Source: Oligosphaera ethanolica
GTDB lineage: Bacteria; Verrucomicrobiota; Lentisphaeria; Oligosphaerales; Oligosphaeraceae
Length of the DNA: 64,000 bases
Reading direction: 5' to 3'
Assembly: GCF_030814695.1 (NCBI RefSeq)
Contig: NZ_JAUSVL010000001.1
Span: 3,384,227-3,448,226 of the forward strand
The position numbers were made by a program, and so were the translations under genes. The notes beneath the pieces are model-generated. The model was not told the DNA's origin. It saw only the letters and a list, made by a program, of their open reading frames with translations, and searched no databases. Positions 43,488 to 52,521 of this stretch are shown piece by piece. Positions within the stretch are counted from its first letter, which is position 1. Each line of letters starts with the position of its first letter.

Positions 43488-44770
43488 CGCGCAGTTGGGT
43501 ATATCTGAGCGTGGGGTATTTGGCGGTGCTGCTGGCGAATGTCCCGGTGGTGGTGGCCAAAGACGCCGCCGCGTGGTTGCAGGAGGGCAATGTCGCCCTG
43601 CGCTCTGGGAAGATTGACGACGCCTTGAGCGCTTACGACCAGGTCGCGATGACCGAGCCGGAGTCCCCCTATTTGCAGTTCAATCAGGCGTTGGCCCACT
43701 ATGCGCAGGGCGACTACGAAAAGGCCGTGGCGCTTTTCGATAAGGCCTGGCTCAATGCCCGGCAGCTGCCGCGGCCGGACATTGCTCTCGAAGCGCGCAG
43801 TCAACTCGGCATCGGCAACTGCCACTTCCGCGACTGCCAGCGGCAGGCCGATGCGGACCTCAAGCAGGCCATGGAGGCCTGCACCAAGAGCATTCAGGCA
43901 TACGATCAGGCGCTCGTGCATGAGCCGGAGCTCGCCGCTGCGGAAAACAACCGGCGGGTCGCGCGCTATGTCTTCAAACGGCTCCTGAATGAAGCCGCAC
44001 AACGGGCCAAACAGGCCGCCGAACAGCAGAAACAACAGCAGGAACTCGCTAAAGAATTGTCCGAATTGGCCGACAAGCAGCAGCAGACCGCGCAACAGAG
44101 CGACGCTGCGGCCAAGCAGCCGCCGCCGCAGCGCCAGCAACAGCGCGATGACATCGCTCAACAACAAGAGCAGATCAGCAGTGACACCGACCAGCTCGCC
44201 GAAAAAATGCAGCAGGTCCGTGGTCAGAACCAGCCTAATCAAGACGCCCCGGCGCCGAAAGACCCCGTGCAGGACAGCATTGACCAGGCGCGGCAAAAAC
44301 AGGCCGATGCCGAAAAGAAACTCGACCGCCAGGATCTCGCCGGCGCCGCCAAGGACCAGCAAGACGCCGCGGAAAAACTCCGCGAGGCGCAGGAGAAGCT
44401 CCGCGAAGAGCAGGAGAAGCAGGCACAGGATGGCGAAAAACAGGCCGGCGAAAAGGGCGAAAAGGGCGATGAACAGGCTGGCGCTGAGGGCGAAAAAGGC
44501 CAGGAAGGCGATGAAGGCGACGACAAGCAGGCTGGCGCTGAGGGCGAAGAAGGCCAGCAAGGTCAGGATAAGCAGCAGGGCGAGCAGCAGCAGAATGCCC
44601 AGGAGCAGGGCGGCGATGGCCAGGACCAGCAGGACGGCAAAGACGGCGAGCAGGCGGTGCGTCTGAGTGAAGATGCGCGGGACATTATTGACAACGAGCG
44701 CCGCCAGCGCCAGCAGCGCGACAGTGCCCGACAGGGCGACGCAGTCCGGCCGGTTGCTCGCGACTGGTGA
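43484..44770 (+). CDS. BatC-like TPR protein with long Gln/Glu-rich coiled coil
   Basis: A 428-residue exported protein (signal peptide ending about residue 26). TPR motifs occupy about 28-150 (LQEGNVALRSGKIDDALSAY, LAHYAQGDYEKAVALFDKAW). Residues about 165-285 are predicted coiled coil dominated by Gln, and about 290-400 is a highly charged Gly/Glu/Lys/Gln tract with repeated QAGAEGE. BatC proteins have the TPR part; the long low-complexity tail is variable in the family. Coupled by ATGA overlap to BatB. Confidence 0.85.
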   Translation: MTRSWVYLSVGYLAVLLANVPVVVAKDAAAWLQEGNVALRSGKIDDALSAYDQVAMTEPESPYLQFNQALAHYAQGDYEKAVALFDKAWLNARQLPRPDIALEARSQLGIGNCHFRDCQRQADADLKQAMEACTKSIQAYDQALVHEPELAAAENNRRVARYVFKRLLNEAAQRAKQAAEQQKQQQELAKELSELADKQQQTAQQSDAAAKQPPPQRQQQRDDIAQQQEQISSDTDQLAEKMQQVRGQNQPNQDAPAPKDPVQDSIDQARQKQADAEKKLDRQDLAGAAKDQQDAAEKLREAQEKLREEQEKQAQDGEKQAGEKGEKGDEQAGAEGEKGQEGDEGDDKQAGAEGEEGQQGQDKQQGEQQQNAQEQGGDGQDQQDGKDGEQAVRLSEDARDIIDNERRQRQQRDSARQGDAVRPVARDW

Positions 44771-44832
44771 CGAAGGCGCAGCTGGTGACTGTTCACAATA
44801 CGTGATAGCATGACTTGAATGATGGCGATACT

Positions 44833-46707
44833 ATGAAAAATCAGAGAATCAGACGATATATGGCACTTATGCTGTTCTTGCTGACAGCGTGCGTGGTGTG
44901 TGCGCAGCAGGAGCCGGTGATTGACGTCGCTGTCGAATCCACGCTGGTCTATCGCGGCGAGCCCTTTTTGCTGCAGGTGAAAGTTTCCTCTGAGAAGGAG
45001 CCGGAGCAGCCGGTTTTCCCGCCGAGCCAGGATTTTCGGGTGGAGGTCATGGCGCCGTCGCGGAATCAAAGCACGTCGGTGCAGATCATCAATGGTCGGA
45101 TGATCCGCGAGGAACGCAATGAGGTGCAGTTCAATTTCAGCTTGATACCTTTGCGGATTGGCGATCTGCGCATACCGTCTATTCCCGTGCGCATTGACGG
45201 CAAGGTCTATGCGACGCGGCCGTCGCAAATCCGCTGCCAGGAGCCGGACAAGATTGACGACATCGGCTTGGACATGCTGGTGTCAGCGACGGAATGCTAC
45301 GTCGGCGAGCCCCTGATGCTCACCTGGAACTGGTATATCGGCCGCCGCGTGGGCGATTTCCGCTTCATCCTGCCCGTGCTGGAGATGGATGCATTTTGGT
45401 TTCCGGAATACAGCCCGGAAATAGACCAGCAGCGCATCCAGGAATACTTGCGCATTGACATCGGGCAGAACAAGACCCTCATCGGTCGCCAGGGTCCCGC
45501 ACGCTGGCAGAACCGCCAGCTGACCCAAGTGACCTTCAGCCAGCCCATGATCCCCAAGCAGGCCGGCAGCTACACCCTGCCAGCGTCCTCCGTGGTCTTT
45601 GCCATCGAGGACGCGCGCGGCAGTAGGCAACGACGCAGTCCCATGGACGACTTTTTCGGCAGTGCGCGCATGCGCCGGGTGAGCGTGGTGTCCACCTCGC
45701 CGCGGCTCGTCGTCCGGGACTTGCCGGCGACGGGGCGGCCGGCGAATTTCAGCGGTATTGTCGGCAGCTGTTCGGCGCAGGCCAGTGCCGAGCCACGGGA
45801 GGTCAGCGTGGGCGATCCGATTATTGTCACCATGCGCCTGCGCGGCCCGGCTTACCTAGATGGCGTGCGGCTGCCGGAGCTTAGCGCGCAAGAGTCGCTC
45901 AACCGCGATTTCAAGATTTCCGATGTGAGCCCCGGCACAATAGAGAATAGCGAGAAGGTCTTTCAGTTCACGCTGCGTGCCCGCCATGCCGACGTGCGGG
46001 CTATTCCTGCGCTTGAGGTACCGTACTTTGATTCTAAGACCGGGCAGTACGCGACGGCGGCGACGCAGCCCATACCGCTGACGGTGAAAGCCGTCAGCAC
46101 GGTGACGGCCATGGATGTCGAGGGCCGCGCCGCGTCGGTCATGGCCCCCGGCGGCGCGGAGTTGCGTGCGTGGAGCCAGGGCATTGCCGCCAACGTGGCG
46201 GGCCTCGACGTCCTCAAGAACCACCGCGTGGGCTATCGGCAGTGGCGGCGTTCGCCGTGGTGGCTGGTGCTCTGCGTGGTCATGCCGCTGCTTTATGGCA
46301 CGCTGTCGCTGTCGCTGCAGCTCTGGCGACGGCGACATGCCGATCCGGCCTTGCTGGCCGCTAGGCAGGCCACCGGCCGCTGCCGGCGGGCGTTGAAACG
46401 CGTCGTGCTGACGGATGACGGCGCTGGCGACGCCATTCTCGCGGCTTGGCGGGACTTCTTCGGCGCCAAGTTGCGCCTGCCTGCCGATGCGTTGGTTTTT
46501 GCGGACATTCGGCCCGCGCTGCAGGCCGCCGGTCTCGATGGCGACGAGCTCGCTGGCGTTGAGCGGATTTTCACTGCTTGCGAGGCCGGCCGTTATGCCG
46601 GCCGCAGTATGGAGCCGCCTGCTGAACTGCTGGCATTAGCGTTGCGGCTGTTGCCGACGCTGGACAAGAAGCTCAACGGCCGCCGCACGGGCCGCAAGCC
46701 GGCGTGA
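44833..46707 (+). CDS. BatD (oxygen tolerance) family protein
   Basis: A 624-residue exported protein with signal peptide MALMLFLLTACVVCA, several Ig-like beta domains and one membrane helix at about 478-500 (WWLVLCVVMPLLYGTLSLSL) followed by a helical cytoplasmic tail. BatD features include YRGEPFLLQVKV at the start, the conserved NGRMIREERNEVQFNFSLIP segment and the VGDPIIVTMRLRG strand in a second repeat. The ATG at 44833 is chosen over the TTG at 44815 since it starts the basic n-region of the signal; no good ribosome-binding site is seen for either. Part of the Bat operon. Confidence 0.9.
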   Translation: MKNQRIRRYMALMLFLLTACVVCAQQEPVIDVAVESTLVYRGEPFLLQVKVSSEKEPEQPVFPPSQDFRVEVMAPSRNQSTSVQIINGRMIREERNEVQFNFSLIPLRIGDLRIPSIPVRIDGKVYATRPSQIRCQEPDKIDDIGLDMLVSATECYVGEPLMLTWNWYIGRRVGDFRFILPVLEMDAFWFPEYSPEIDQQRIQEYLRIDIGQNKTLIGRQGPARWQNRQLTQVTFSQPMIPKQAGSYTLPASSVVFAIEDARGSRQRRSPMDDFFGSARMRRVSVVSTSPRLVVRDLPATGRPANFSGIVGSCSAQASAEPREVSVGDPIIVTMRLRGPAYLDGVRLPELSAQESLNRDFKISDVSPGTIENSEKVFQFTLRARHADVRAIPALEVPYFDSKTGQYATAATQPIPLTVKAVSTVTAMDVEGRAASVMAPGGAELRAWSQGIAANVAGLDVLKNHRVGYRQWRRSPWWLVLCVVMPLLYGTLSLSLQLWRRRHADPALLAARQATGRCRRALKRVVLTDDGAGDAILAAWRDFFGAKLRLPADALVFADIRPALQAAGLDGDELAGVERIFTACEAGRYAGRSMEPPAELLALALRLLPTLDKKLNGRRTGRKPA

Positions 46708-46716
46708 TGAAACGCG

Positions 46717-46738
46717 GCGCCGGCATTCCTGCCGGCGC
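46717..46738. other. Small intergenic hairpin between batD-like and batE-like genes
   Basis: Perfect 9-bp stem GCGCCGGCA / TGCCGGCGC with loop TTCC, 10 bases after the BatD stop. No T-run, so more likely an mRNA processing or stability element than a terminator. Confidence 0.4.
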
Positions 46739-46773
46739 GAATGACGGATTGACCTAGCACGATGGAGTGTGCG

Positions 46774-47586
46774 ATGATGATAAAACGAGTTGTCATACTA
46801 TGGCTTTTGTTGGTGGCGGGCCTAAGCGCGGCCACGCTGTCCCGGACGGAGCAGGAGCTGCTGTGCTTCGAAGCCGAACAGCTTTTCAGCCAGGCGCAGG
46901 AAGTCTACGCCCAGGATCGCGAGAAGGCCCGTGAGCTCTGGCAGAAGGCCGCCGCGCGCTATGAACGCGTGGTGCGGGAAGGCGACGTGGAAAATGGTTG
47001 GCTTTACTACAACCTGGCCAATACCTACTTTCGCCTGGAAGATCTCGGTCGCGCCATTGCCAACTATCGCCGCGCGCAGCGTTACATCCCGCATGACGAG
47101 AAGCTGCTTCAGAATCTCGCCTACGTCCGTACGCGCTGCCGCGATGCCGTGGCCGAGCCTGAAAGCACCCGCGTGCTCAAGACGCTCTTCTTCTGGCATT
47201 ACGACATTGCGCAGACCATCCGCGAGCGGCTTTTTCTCTTCTTTCTGGGGTGCTTTTGGCTAGCGGCGCTTGTCGGCCTGTGGTATCGTCGGCCATGGTT
47301 GCGCTGGTCGCTTTGTGGCCTGGGCCTGCTGGCCGTGATCTTCGGCGCGTCCATTGCCGTCAGTGAGTACAGCGCTTGGCGCCAGCGACCGGGCGTAGTC
47401 GTGAGCAGCGAGGTCGTCGCCCGCAAGGGCAATAGCGACAGCTACGCCATGAGCTTCACCGAGCCGCTGCATGCCGGGACCGAATTCACCGTCCTCAGCG
47501 AGCGCGGCGGCTGGTACGAAGTGCGCCTGGCAGACAAACGCAGCTGCTGGCTGCCACAGGAAGCCGTAGAACTCATCCGCCGCTGA
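46774..47586 (+). CDS. BatE-like TPR protein with SH3-like C-terminus
   Basis: A 270-residue protein with signal peptide (MMIKRVVILWLLLVAGLSAA), TPR-like helices at about 25-130 (LYYNLANTYFRLEDLGRAIANYRRAQ), two membrane helices (FFLGCFWLAALVGLW and LCGLGLLAVIFGASIAV) and a C-terminal bacterial SH3-like domain (AGTEFTVLSERGGWYEVRL). This is the domain order of BatE. The ATG at 46774 is chosen because GGAG ends six bases before it. Last gene of the Bat operon; a repeat cluster follows at once. Confidence 0.88.
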   Translation: MMIKRVVILWLLLVAGLSAATLSRTEQELLCFEAEQLFSQAQEVYAQDREKARELWQKAAARYERVVREGDVENGWLYYNLANTYFRLEDLGRAIANYRRAQRYIPHDEKLLQNLAYVRTRCRDAVAEPESTRVLKTLFFWHYDIAQTIRERLFLFFLGCFWLAALVGLWYRRPWLRWSLCGLGLLAVIFGASIAVSEYSAWRQRPGVVVSSEVVARKGNSDSYAMSFTEPLHAGTEFTVLSERGGWYEVRLADKRSCWLPQEAVELIRR

Positions 47587-47598
47587 CGCAGAGCGCGG

Positions 47599-47925
47599 GC
47601 GTTGCTTGCGGGCCGCAAGCGGCCCGCCACAGAACTGCGGCCCGCAAGAGAACGGCGGCAACCACAGGACGGCGGAAGAGCGGCGAGGAAGAGCGGGCCG
47701 CAAGCGGCCCGCCACAGAACGGCGGCCCGCCACAGGACGGCGGCCCGCCACAGAACGGCGGCAACCACAGGACGACGGAAGAGCGGCGAGGAAGAGCGGG
47801 CCGCAAGCGGCCCGCCACAGGACGGCGGGCAACCACAGGACGGCGGCCCGCCACAGGACGGCGGCAACCACAGGACGGCGGCAACCACAGGACGGCGGCC
47901 CGCAAGAGAACGACGGACACGGGCA
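47599..47925. repeat. Complex GGCCCGCCACAGGACGG repeat cluster
   Basis: About 330 bases made of related units GGCCCGCCACAGAACGGC, GGCAACCACAGGACGGC and GGCCCGCAAGAGAACGGC. Inside are three copies of the perfect hairpin GCGGGCCGC-AA-GCGGCCCGC at 47608-47627, 47693-47712 and 47796-47815, and a ~68-bp duplication beginning CAACCACAGGACG (47658 and 47762). The stretch has no gene. A stray unit is seen at 48714-48735. Confidence 0.85.
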
Positions 47926-47934
47926 TGGCGGGGG

Positions 47935-48342
47935 TCACCGCAACGCCAGGAAACCGATTGGCGATAGCACGGGTGTGTTGGCTTTGAGGAAATGCTTCAC
48001 ATTTCTGGTGATGATGTAGTCTGCCTCGCAGCGCACCGCGCTATAGAATTGCACTGCATCTTCAAAATCGCCGATCTGCGAAGCAATTGCCTGATCAAGG
48101 ATAGCCGCGTTGAGTTCCACGGGCTTGAGGACAGTGCGCAGCTCGCCCAGTTTCTGTCGCATCGTCTGGGGACTGAGGTGTTTGCGCAAGACGTAGGCGA
48201 TTGTGCAGAGGGTAAGTGCTGACATTGTGCCTTCGACCCCTCCTTCCTCGCAAAGAGACAGAATTTCCTGCGAGGCTGAGAAAAAGGGTTCGCGACTGGC
48301 GATGACGTCAATGACCACGTTGGTATCAATGAAGAGCTTCAT
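47935..48342 (-). CDS. PIN-domain toxin (VapC-like)
   Basis: Probable type II toxin of 135 residues, the usual length of VapC RNases. Acidic PIN residues are visible in KLFIDTNVVIDVI (Asp 6), in the CEEGG/TIAYVLRKH region, in IGDFEDAVQFYSA at about 95 and in DYIITRNVKHF at about 110. The start overlaps the antitoxin stop (ATGA), the usual antitoxin-first order. Not closely related in size or sequence to the PIN protein at 25144. Confidence 0.85.
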   Translation of the reverse strand: MKLFIDTNVVIDVIASREPFFSASQEILSLCEEGGVEGTMSALTLCTIAYVLRKHLSPQTMRQKLGELRTVLKPVELNAAILDQAIASQIGDFEDAVQFYSAVRCEADYIITRNVKHFLKANTPVLSPIGFLALR

Positions 48343-48605
48343 GATTTTGCACCGTGCTTAGCCGACATAACGTCACTCATGAACTCTTTTTCGTCAAAGT
48401 CGTCAGGCAGGGTGACAAGGCCCGATAGCGATTGGGTCAGTGAACCAATTTTGCTCGGCTTTTGCTCCCTGCTTTGCAGGCGAGACTTGGCTAGCACGTA
48501 GCTGGCAAACATCGCCGAGATGCTGGTGTTCTCGCGCTTTGCCTGCTCTTCCGCCAGCTTGATCACTTCCCGCGGCGCGGTGAGGGTTAGTTTGCTCATG
48601 GGCAT
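48339..48605 (-). CDS. Antitoxin partner of the PIN toxin (DUF6364-like)
   Basis: An 88-residue protein starting MPMSKLTLTAPREVIKLAEEQAKRENTSIS: a short strand then helices, as in ribbon-helix-helix antitoxins such as DUF6364. The C-terminal half (LPDDFDEKEFMSDV) is acidic and would wrap the toxin. GGAGG ends six bases before the ATG at 48605, better than for the ATG at 48599. Expected to repress its own promoter with the toxin. Confidence 0.8.
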   Translation of the reverse strand: MPMSKLTLTAPREVIKLAEEQAKRENTSISAMFASYVLAKSRLQSREQKPSKIGSLTQSLSGLVTLPDDFDEKEFMSDVMSAKHGAKS

Positions 48606-48909
48606 AGTGGGCCTCCGCAATGACTGAATAACACGTGTTGACCAAAAAATAAAATACGTGCCGGCGCGGGAAAGGCAAGGGGGCTGCCGACAAAAAATCC
48701 CGCGGGGCGGGAGAGCGGCCCGCCACAGGACTGCGGGCGTTGCGGAGCTCGCGCGGCTGGTGCCGCGTGGATGGGGGCTACGGGCGTGGGTGTTTGTTGG
48801 CGGCTTTTTGTGTTTATGGGGCCTGCGGGGCTGTCGCGGGGGCTATATTATGGTTTTTGGCGCCCATTGGCGAGCGACTATTACCCAGTAGTGTTGGAGC
48901 TGTGTTTAC
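48606..48909. other. 304-base divergent intergenic region
   Basis: Between the antitoxin gene and the divergent mtaB gene. It should hold both promoters. One degenerate unit of the GGCCCGCCACAGGACTG repeat is present at about 48714; nothing else stands out. Confidence 0.4.
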
Positions 48910-50208
48910 ATGCCGCGTGTGTCTTTTTATACTCTCGGTTGTCGTCTGAACCAGGCAGACACCGGCCATGTCGCTGACGACTTGCAGCGTCACGGTTACG
49001 AGTTGGTGCCGTGGGGCGAAGCGGCCGAGCTGCTGGTTGTCAATAGCTGCGCGGTGACGGGCACGGCGTCGCAGAAGACGCGGCAGGTCTTGCGGCAAGC
49101 GCGGCGGCGTTTTCCGGATGCATTTTTGGTGCTGATGGGCTGCGATGCGACGGTGGACCTCACGACTTGGTCGGCGGGGCCGGCGGTGCCGGATTTGATT
49201 GTGCCCAATCCACGGCCGGCGCCCTTGAGCGAGCTCTTGCCGGCGGGGTTGCCGCGCGCGGCGGTGAGCCGGCGGATCACGCCGGGTACGCCCGCAGACG
49301 GCTTTGTGATTCCCGGCGCCAGCGATTATTCCGAGCGCACTCGCGCCAACCTGAAAGTGCAGGACGGCTGCGATTTCTTTTGTTCCTACTGCATTGTGCC
49401 GTTCACGCGCGGACCGGCGCGGTCCCGCGCGCTGGACGACGTCCTGCGCGAAGCCGAAGAGCTGCTGGCGCGCGGTTATCGCGAACTGGTGCTTAGCGGC
49501 GTCAATATCACCACGTACTGCCATGGCGGTGTTGATCTCGCCGGGCTGCTGGAGAAACTACTGGCCTTGGGGCCGGGTTTTCGGTTGCGTCTGGGTTCGG
49601 CCGAGCCGGGGCCGGTGTTGCCGCGGGTAGTGGACGTCATGGCCTCGTCATCGCAGCTCTGCCGTTTTCTGCACTTGCCCCTGCAGTATGGCGAGGACGG
49701 CTTGTTGCGGCTGATGCGTCGGCATTACAGCGTGGCGGAATACGAAGCGCTGGTCATGCCGGCCATGGAGCGCTTGCCGGGGCTCTGCTTGGGGGCAGAC
49801 GTCATCGTCGGTTTTCCCGGCGAAACGGCCGCGAGCTTTGCGACGACCAGGGCTTTTATTGAACGCATGCCTTTCAGCCTGTTGCATGTCTTTGTGTATT
49901 CGCCGCGGCAGGGCACGGATGCCGCGAAGATGCCAGGACGGCCGCGCAAAGCGCTCGCTGAAGAGCGTTCCGCTGACCTGATTGCCCTCGGCGAGGCCAA
50001 GGCCCGCGTGTTTGCGGAACAGCAGCTTGGCAAGACGCTGGAAGTATTGATTGAAGATGAGCAGCCGCAGCCTTGCGGCTGGTCGGACAATTATCTGCAG
50101 GTGACTGTCGCCGAACACGACGCGCCCATAGCGGTGAACACGCTGCAGAAGGTACTGATTACCGCCGCTGGCGACAAGCGCCAGCTGACCGGCCGCGCCG
50201 TGCCTTGA
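48910..50208 (+). CDS. mtaB: tRNA (t6A37) methylthiotransferase MtaB
   Basis: Radical SAM methylthiotransferase that converts t6A37 of tRNA to ms2t6A37, 432 residues. The N-terminal UPF0004 domain has its three cluster cysteines in TLGCRLNQ (Cys 11), VVNSCAVTG (about 47) and LMGCDA (about 79). The radical SAM motif C-DFF-C-SY-C is at about 154-161, followed by PFTRGPARSR. The GCRLNQ motif and the FLHLPLQYGEDGLLRLMRRHY segment fit MtaB rather than MiaB or RimO; a C-terminal TRAM-like stretch is present. Followed 63 bases later by the toroid protein gene but probably not functionally linked. Confidence 0.92.
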   Translation: MPRVSFYTLGCRLNQADTGHVADDLQRHGYELVPWGEAAELLVVNSCAVTGTASQKTRQVLRQARRRFPDAFLVLMGCDATVDLTTWSAGPAVPDLIVPNPRPAPLSELLPAGLPRAAVSRRITPGTPADGFVIPGASDYSERTRANLKVQDGCDFFCSYCIVPFTRGPARSRALDDVLREAEELLARGYRELVLSGVNITTYCHGGVDLAGLLEKLLALGPGFRLRLGSAEPGPVLPRVVDVMASSSQLCRFLHLPLQYGEDGLLRLMRRHYSVAEYEALVMPAMERLPGLCLGADVIVGFPGETAASFATTRAFIERMPFSLLHVFVYSPRQGTDAAKMPGRPRKALAEERSADLIALGEAKARVFAEQQLGKTLEVLIEDEQPQPCGWSDNYLQVTVAEHDAPIAVNTLQKVLITAAGDKRQLTGRAVP

Positions 50209-50271
50209 ACGGCTCGCGCGGCACCGGCCAGGTTTTGACAACGATCCAGAACCTTGTTGCAGGAGACGATC

Positions 50272-52449
50272 ATGAGCGAAACAATGGCTTTGCAGGAAAA
50301 AAATTATGTTGACGTGATGCGGCCTTGGCTGAAGGTCCTGCCGCAGTTCACGCGGCAGTCGCTCTTTAATCCGTCCCTGCGCCATTATGGCACGGGCGAG
50401 TCCGCGCATTGGCCCATCCAGAGCAACTTCAACGTCTTTGCGGCGCTGGCAGTGCTGGGCACGTCGCCGCATTTGGAAGACGAGAAACCGGCGATGGCTC
50501 GCGAGGAGATTATCCGCACCGCGTTGGATTTTCTGCGCTACGGTCTGGCGACGCACCTTAGTGGCCATGACGTGGCCAGCGACGGCAAGCAGTGGGGGCA
50601 CCACTGGATCAGTGTCCTCGGGCTGGAACGCATGGCGCACGGCGTCAACGCCATTCGCGAATACCTCAGCGATGACGACCGCATGGCCCTGCGGCGGGTG
50701 CTGATCTCCGAGGCCGACTGGATTACCGACAACCATCCTGTTCGCGGCTGCATGGTCAATTCAGAAGGCCCGAATGTGCCTGAGTCCAATATTTGGAATG
50801 GCGCGGTGCTGATGCGCACGGCTGCGGCTTATCCGGACGCGCCCCGCGTGAAAGAGTACCTCACCAAGGCCACCAGCTTCATGCTCAACGGGCTTTCCCA
50901 TCCTCTTGACGCCGGCTGCGAAACGATGTTCTACGGCAAGCCCGTGCGCAAGTGGCACGTCGGATTCAATTACACGCCAAATTGGTCGCTGGATCACCAT
51001 GGCTACCTCAACGTGGGCTACATGGTCATCTGCCTTTCCAATCTGGCCATGCTTCATTTCTACTTCAAGGACCTCGGCCTGACGCCGCCGCCGGAACTCA
51101 CCTGGCATCTGCAGGAAGTCTGGGCGATGGTCAAGAAGTGCACGTTCGCCGATGGCCGGCTGTTGCGCATCGGTGGCGACACCCGTGCCCGCTATACCTA
51201 CTGTCAGAACTACGCCATTCCGTCGTGGATGCTCGCTCAGGATGTCCTTGGCGATAGCGACGCGGCGGGCTTCGAAGCCGGCTGGCTCAAGATCATGCAG
51301 CAGGAGCAGGACTACACCGGCACCGGCGGTTTCTACGGGCGGCGGCTGGACAATATCCGCCGCATCAATTACTACTATTACTCGCGTCTTGAATCCGACG
51401 CGATACTCTGCCTGTCCTATGGCGCCTACTGGCATCGGCGTTTCCAGCTGCTGGCGCTGACCACGCCCGCAGTGGTGAACATGCCGGTGTCCTGGCAGGA
51501 CGAATATCACGGCGCGACCTTCGAGCGCTCCGGCAATGCTGTGCGCTCTTTCGTCTGGCATGGCGGTCAGGGCCCGACCGGCGTCATTGCGCCGGCTGAC
51601 GAGAGCAGCATGGGTGAATGGCAGCTCAATCTGCACGGCGAGGTGCTCTCCACGCAGACGCCGGCCTTGAACTACGGTAACAGCGATTGGCATGAGCTCT
51701 TCCACGGCGGCTTTGTCAATGTCGGCGCGGCCGACTGGTGCGAGCGCGATCCGCTGGGCGAGGGCGAGGGCGTCTATGCCTACGCGCGGCACCAGATCGC
51801 CGTTGCGGCCCTGCCGGATCAGGAGACCATGCTCGTCCTGCAGTACGCCACCATCAGCAAGGAAATCACTTTGGATGCCATCAAGGGCTTCGGCGTCAAG
51901 GTCCCCAACGATCTTTTCAATGGCTCCAAACGCCGCTACATGACCGCGGACGGCACGTGTCTGGAACTTACGGGCAACCCCGGCTGCGCCGACGACCGCC
52001 ACCTCGCCGCCGACCGCGTTTGCGTGGACGGCAAGCTCGCGGTTTTTGCGCTCTACGGCGCCGAAGGCCTGACAATACACCGGCCTGCGAAAGCCCAGAT
52101 TATCCTCCACAAGCCCCACGGGCCGTGGCTGAGCTCGCTCTACGCGGACGAAATCTGCGGCAAGGTCGTGTTGGAGAATCAGCGCTATACGCCCGGGACG
52201 GTGGTGCTTGACGACGGCTTCGCGGTCGCTGTCAGCGGCGACCTCAAGGCCGAATGCGACGCCGAGCTGTCCGCTGACAGCACGGTCCGCCAAGCGACTT
52301 TCACGCGCGGCAACAAGACCTGGGGTTTTGCCGCTAACTTCGGCAGCACGACCGCCAGTGTGGCGGTGCCCGCCGGCGCCTTCGTCCTCGCCGGCAGCAG
52401 CGAACTCGCGCCCGGCGGGGCGCTGCTCTGGCAGCAGAGCCTGATTTGA
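50272..52449 (+). CDS. Heparinase/PL-like alpha-toroid protein
   Basis: A 725-residue protein with no signal peptide. The N-terminal half is helical and resembles the alpha/alpha toroid of heparinase II/III and PL8-like polysaccharide lyases: WPIQSNFNVFAALAVLG, HDVASDGKQWGHHWISVLG, NVPESNIWNGAVL, and NYTPNWSLDHHGYLNVGY at about 233, where His and Tyr residues could be catalytic. The C-terminal half is beta-rich (super-sandwich-like). I cannot assign a numbered lyase family. The ATG at 50272 follows AGGAGA by five bases. A cytoplasmic location would mean it acts on imported oligosaccharides. Confidence 0.65.
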   Translation: MSETMALQEKNYVDVMRPWLKVLPQFTRQSLFNPSLRHYGTGESAHWPIQSNFNVFAALAVLGTSPHLEDEKPAMAREEIIRTALDFLRYGLATHLSGHDVASDGKQWGHHWISVLGLERMAHGVNAIREYLSDDDRMALRRVLISEADWITDNHPVRGCMVNSEGPNVPESNIWNGAVLMRTAAAYPDAPRVKEYLTKATSFMLNGLSHPLDAGCETMFYGKPVRKWHVGFNYTPNWSLDHHGYLNVGYMVICLSNLAMLHFYFKDLGLTPPPELTWHLQEVWAMVKKCTFADGRLLRIGGDTRARYTYCQNYAIPSWMLAQDVLGDSDAAGFEAGWLKIMQQEQDYTGTGGFYGRRLDNIRRINYYYYSRLESDAILCLSYGAYWHRRFQLLALTTPAVVNMPVSWQDEYHGATFERSGNAVRSFVWHGGQGPTGVIAPADESSMGEWQLNLHGEVLSTQTPALNYGNSDWHELFHGGFVNVGAADWCERDPLGEGEGVYAYARHQIAVAALPDQETMLVLQYATISKEITLDAIKGFGVKVPNDLFNGSKRRYMTADGTCLELTGNPGCADDRHLAADRVCVDGKLAVFALYGAEGLTIHRPAKAQIILHKPHGPWLSSLYADEICGKVVLENQRYTPGTVVLDDGFAVAVSGDLKAECDAELSADSTVRQATFTRGNKTWGFAANFGSTTASVAVPAGAFVLAGSSELAPGGALLWQQSLI

Positions 52450-52521
52450 TGGCGCCCTATGCGGTGGCGCCGTCGAGTAGTCGCTGGCGCCGTCGGTGGC
52501 GTTTTGGCACGGAGGACTGAT

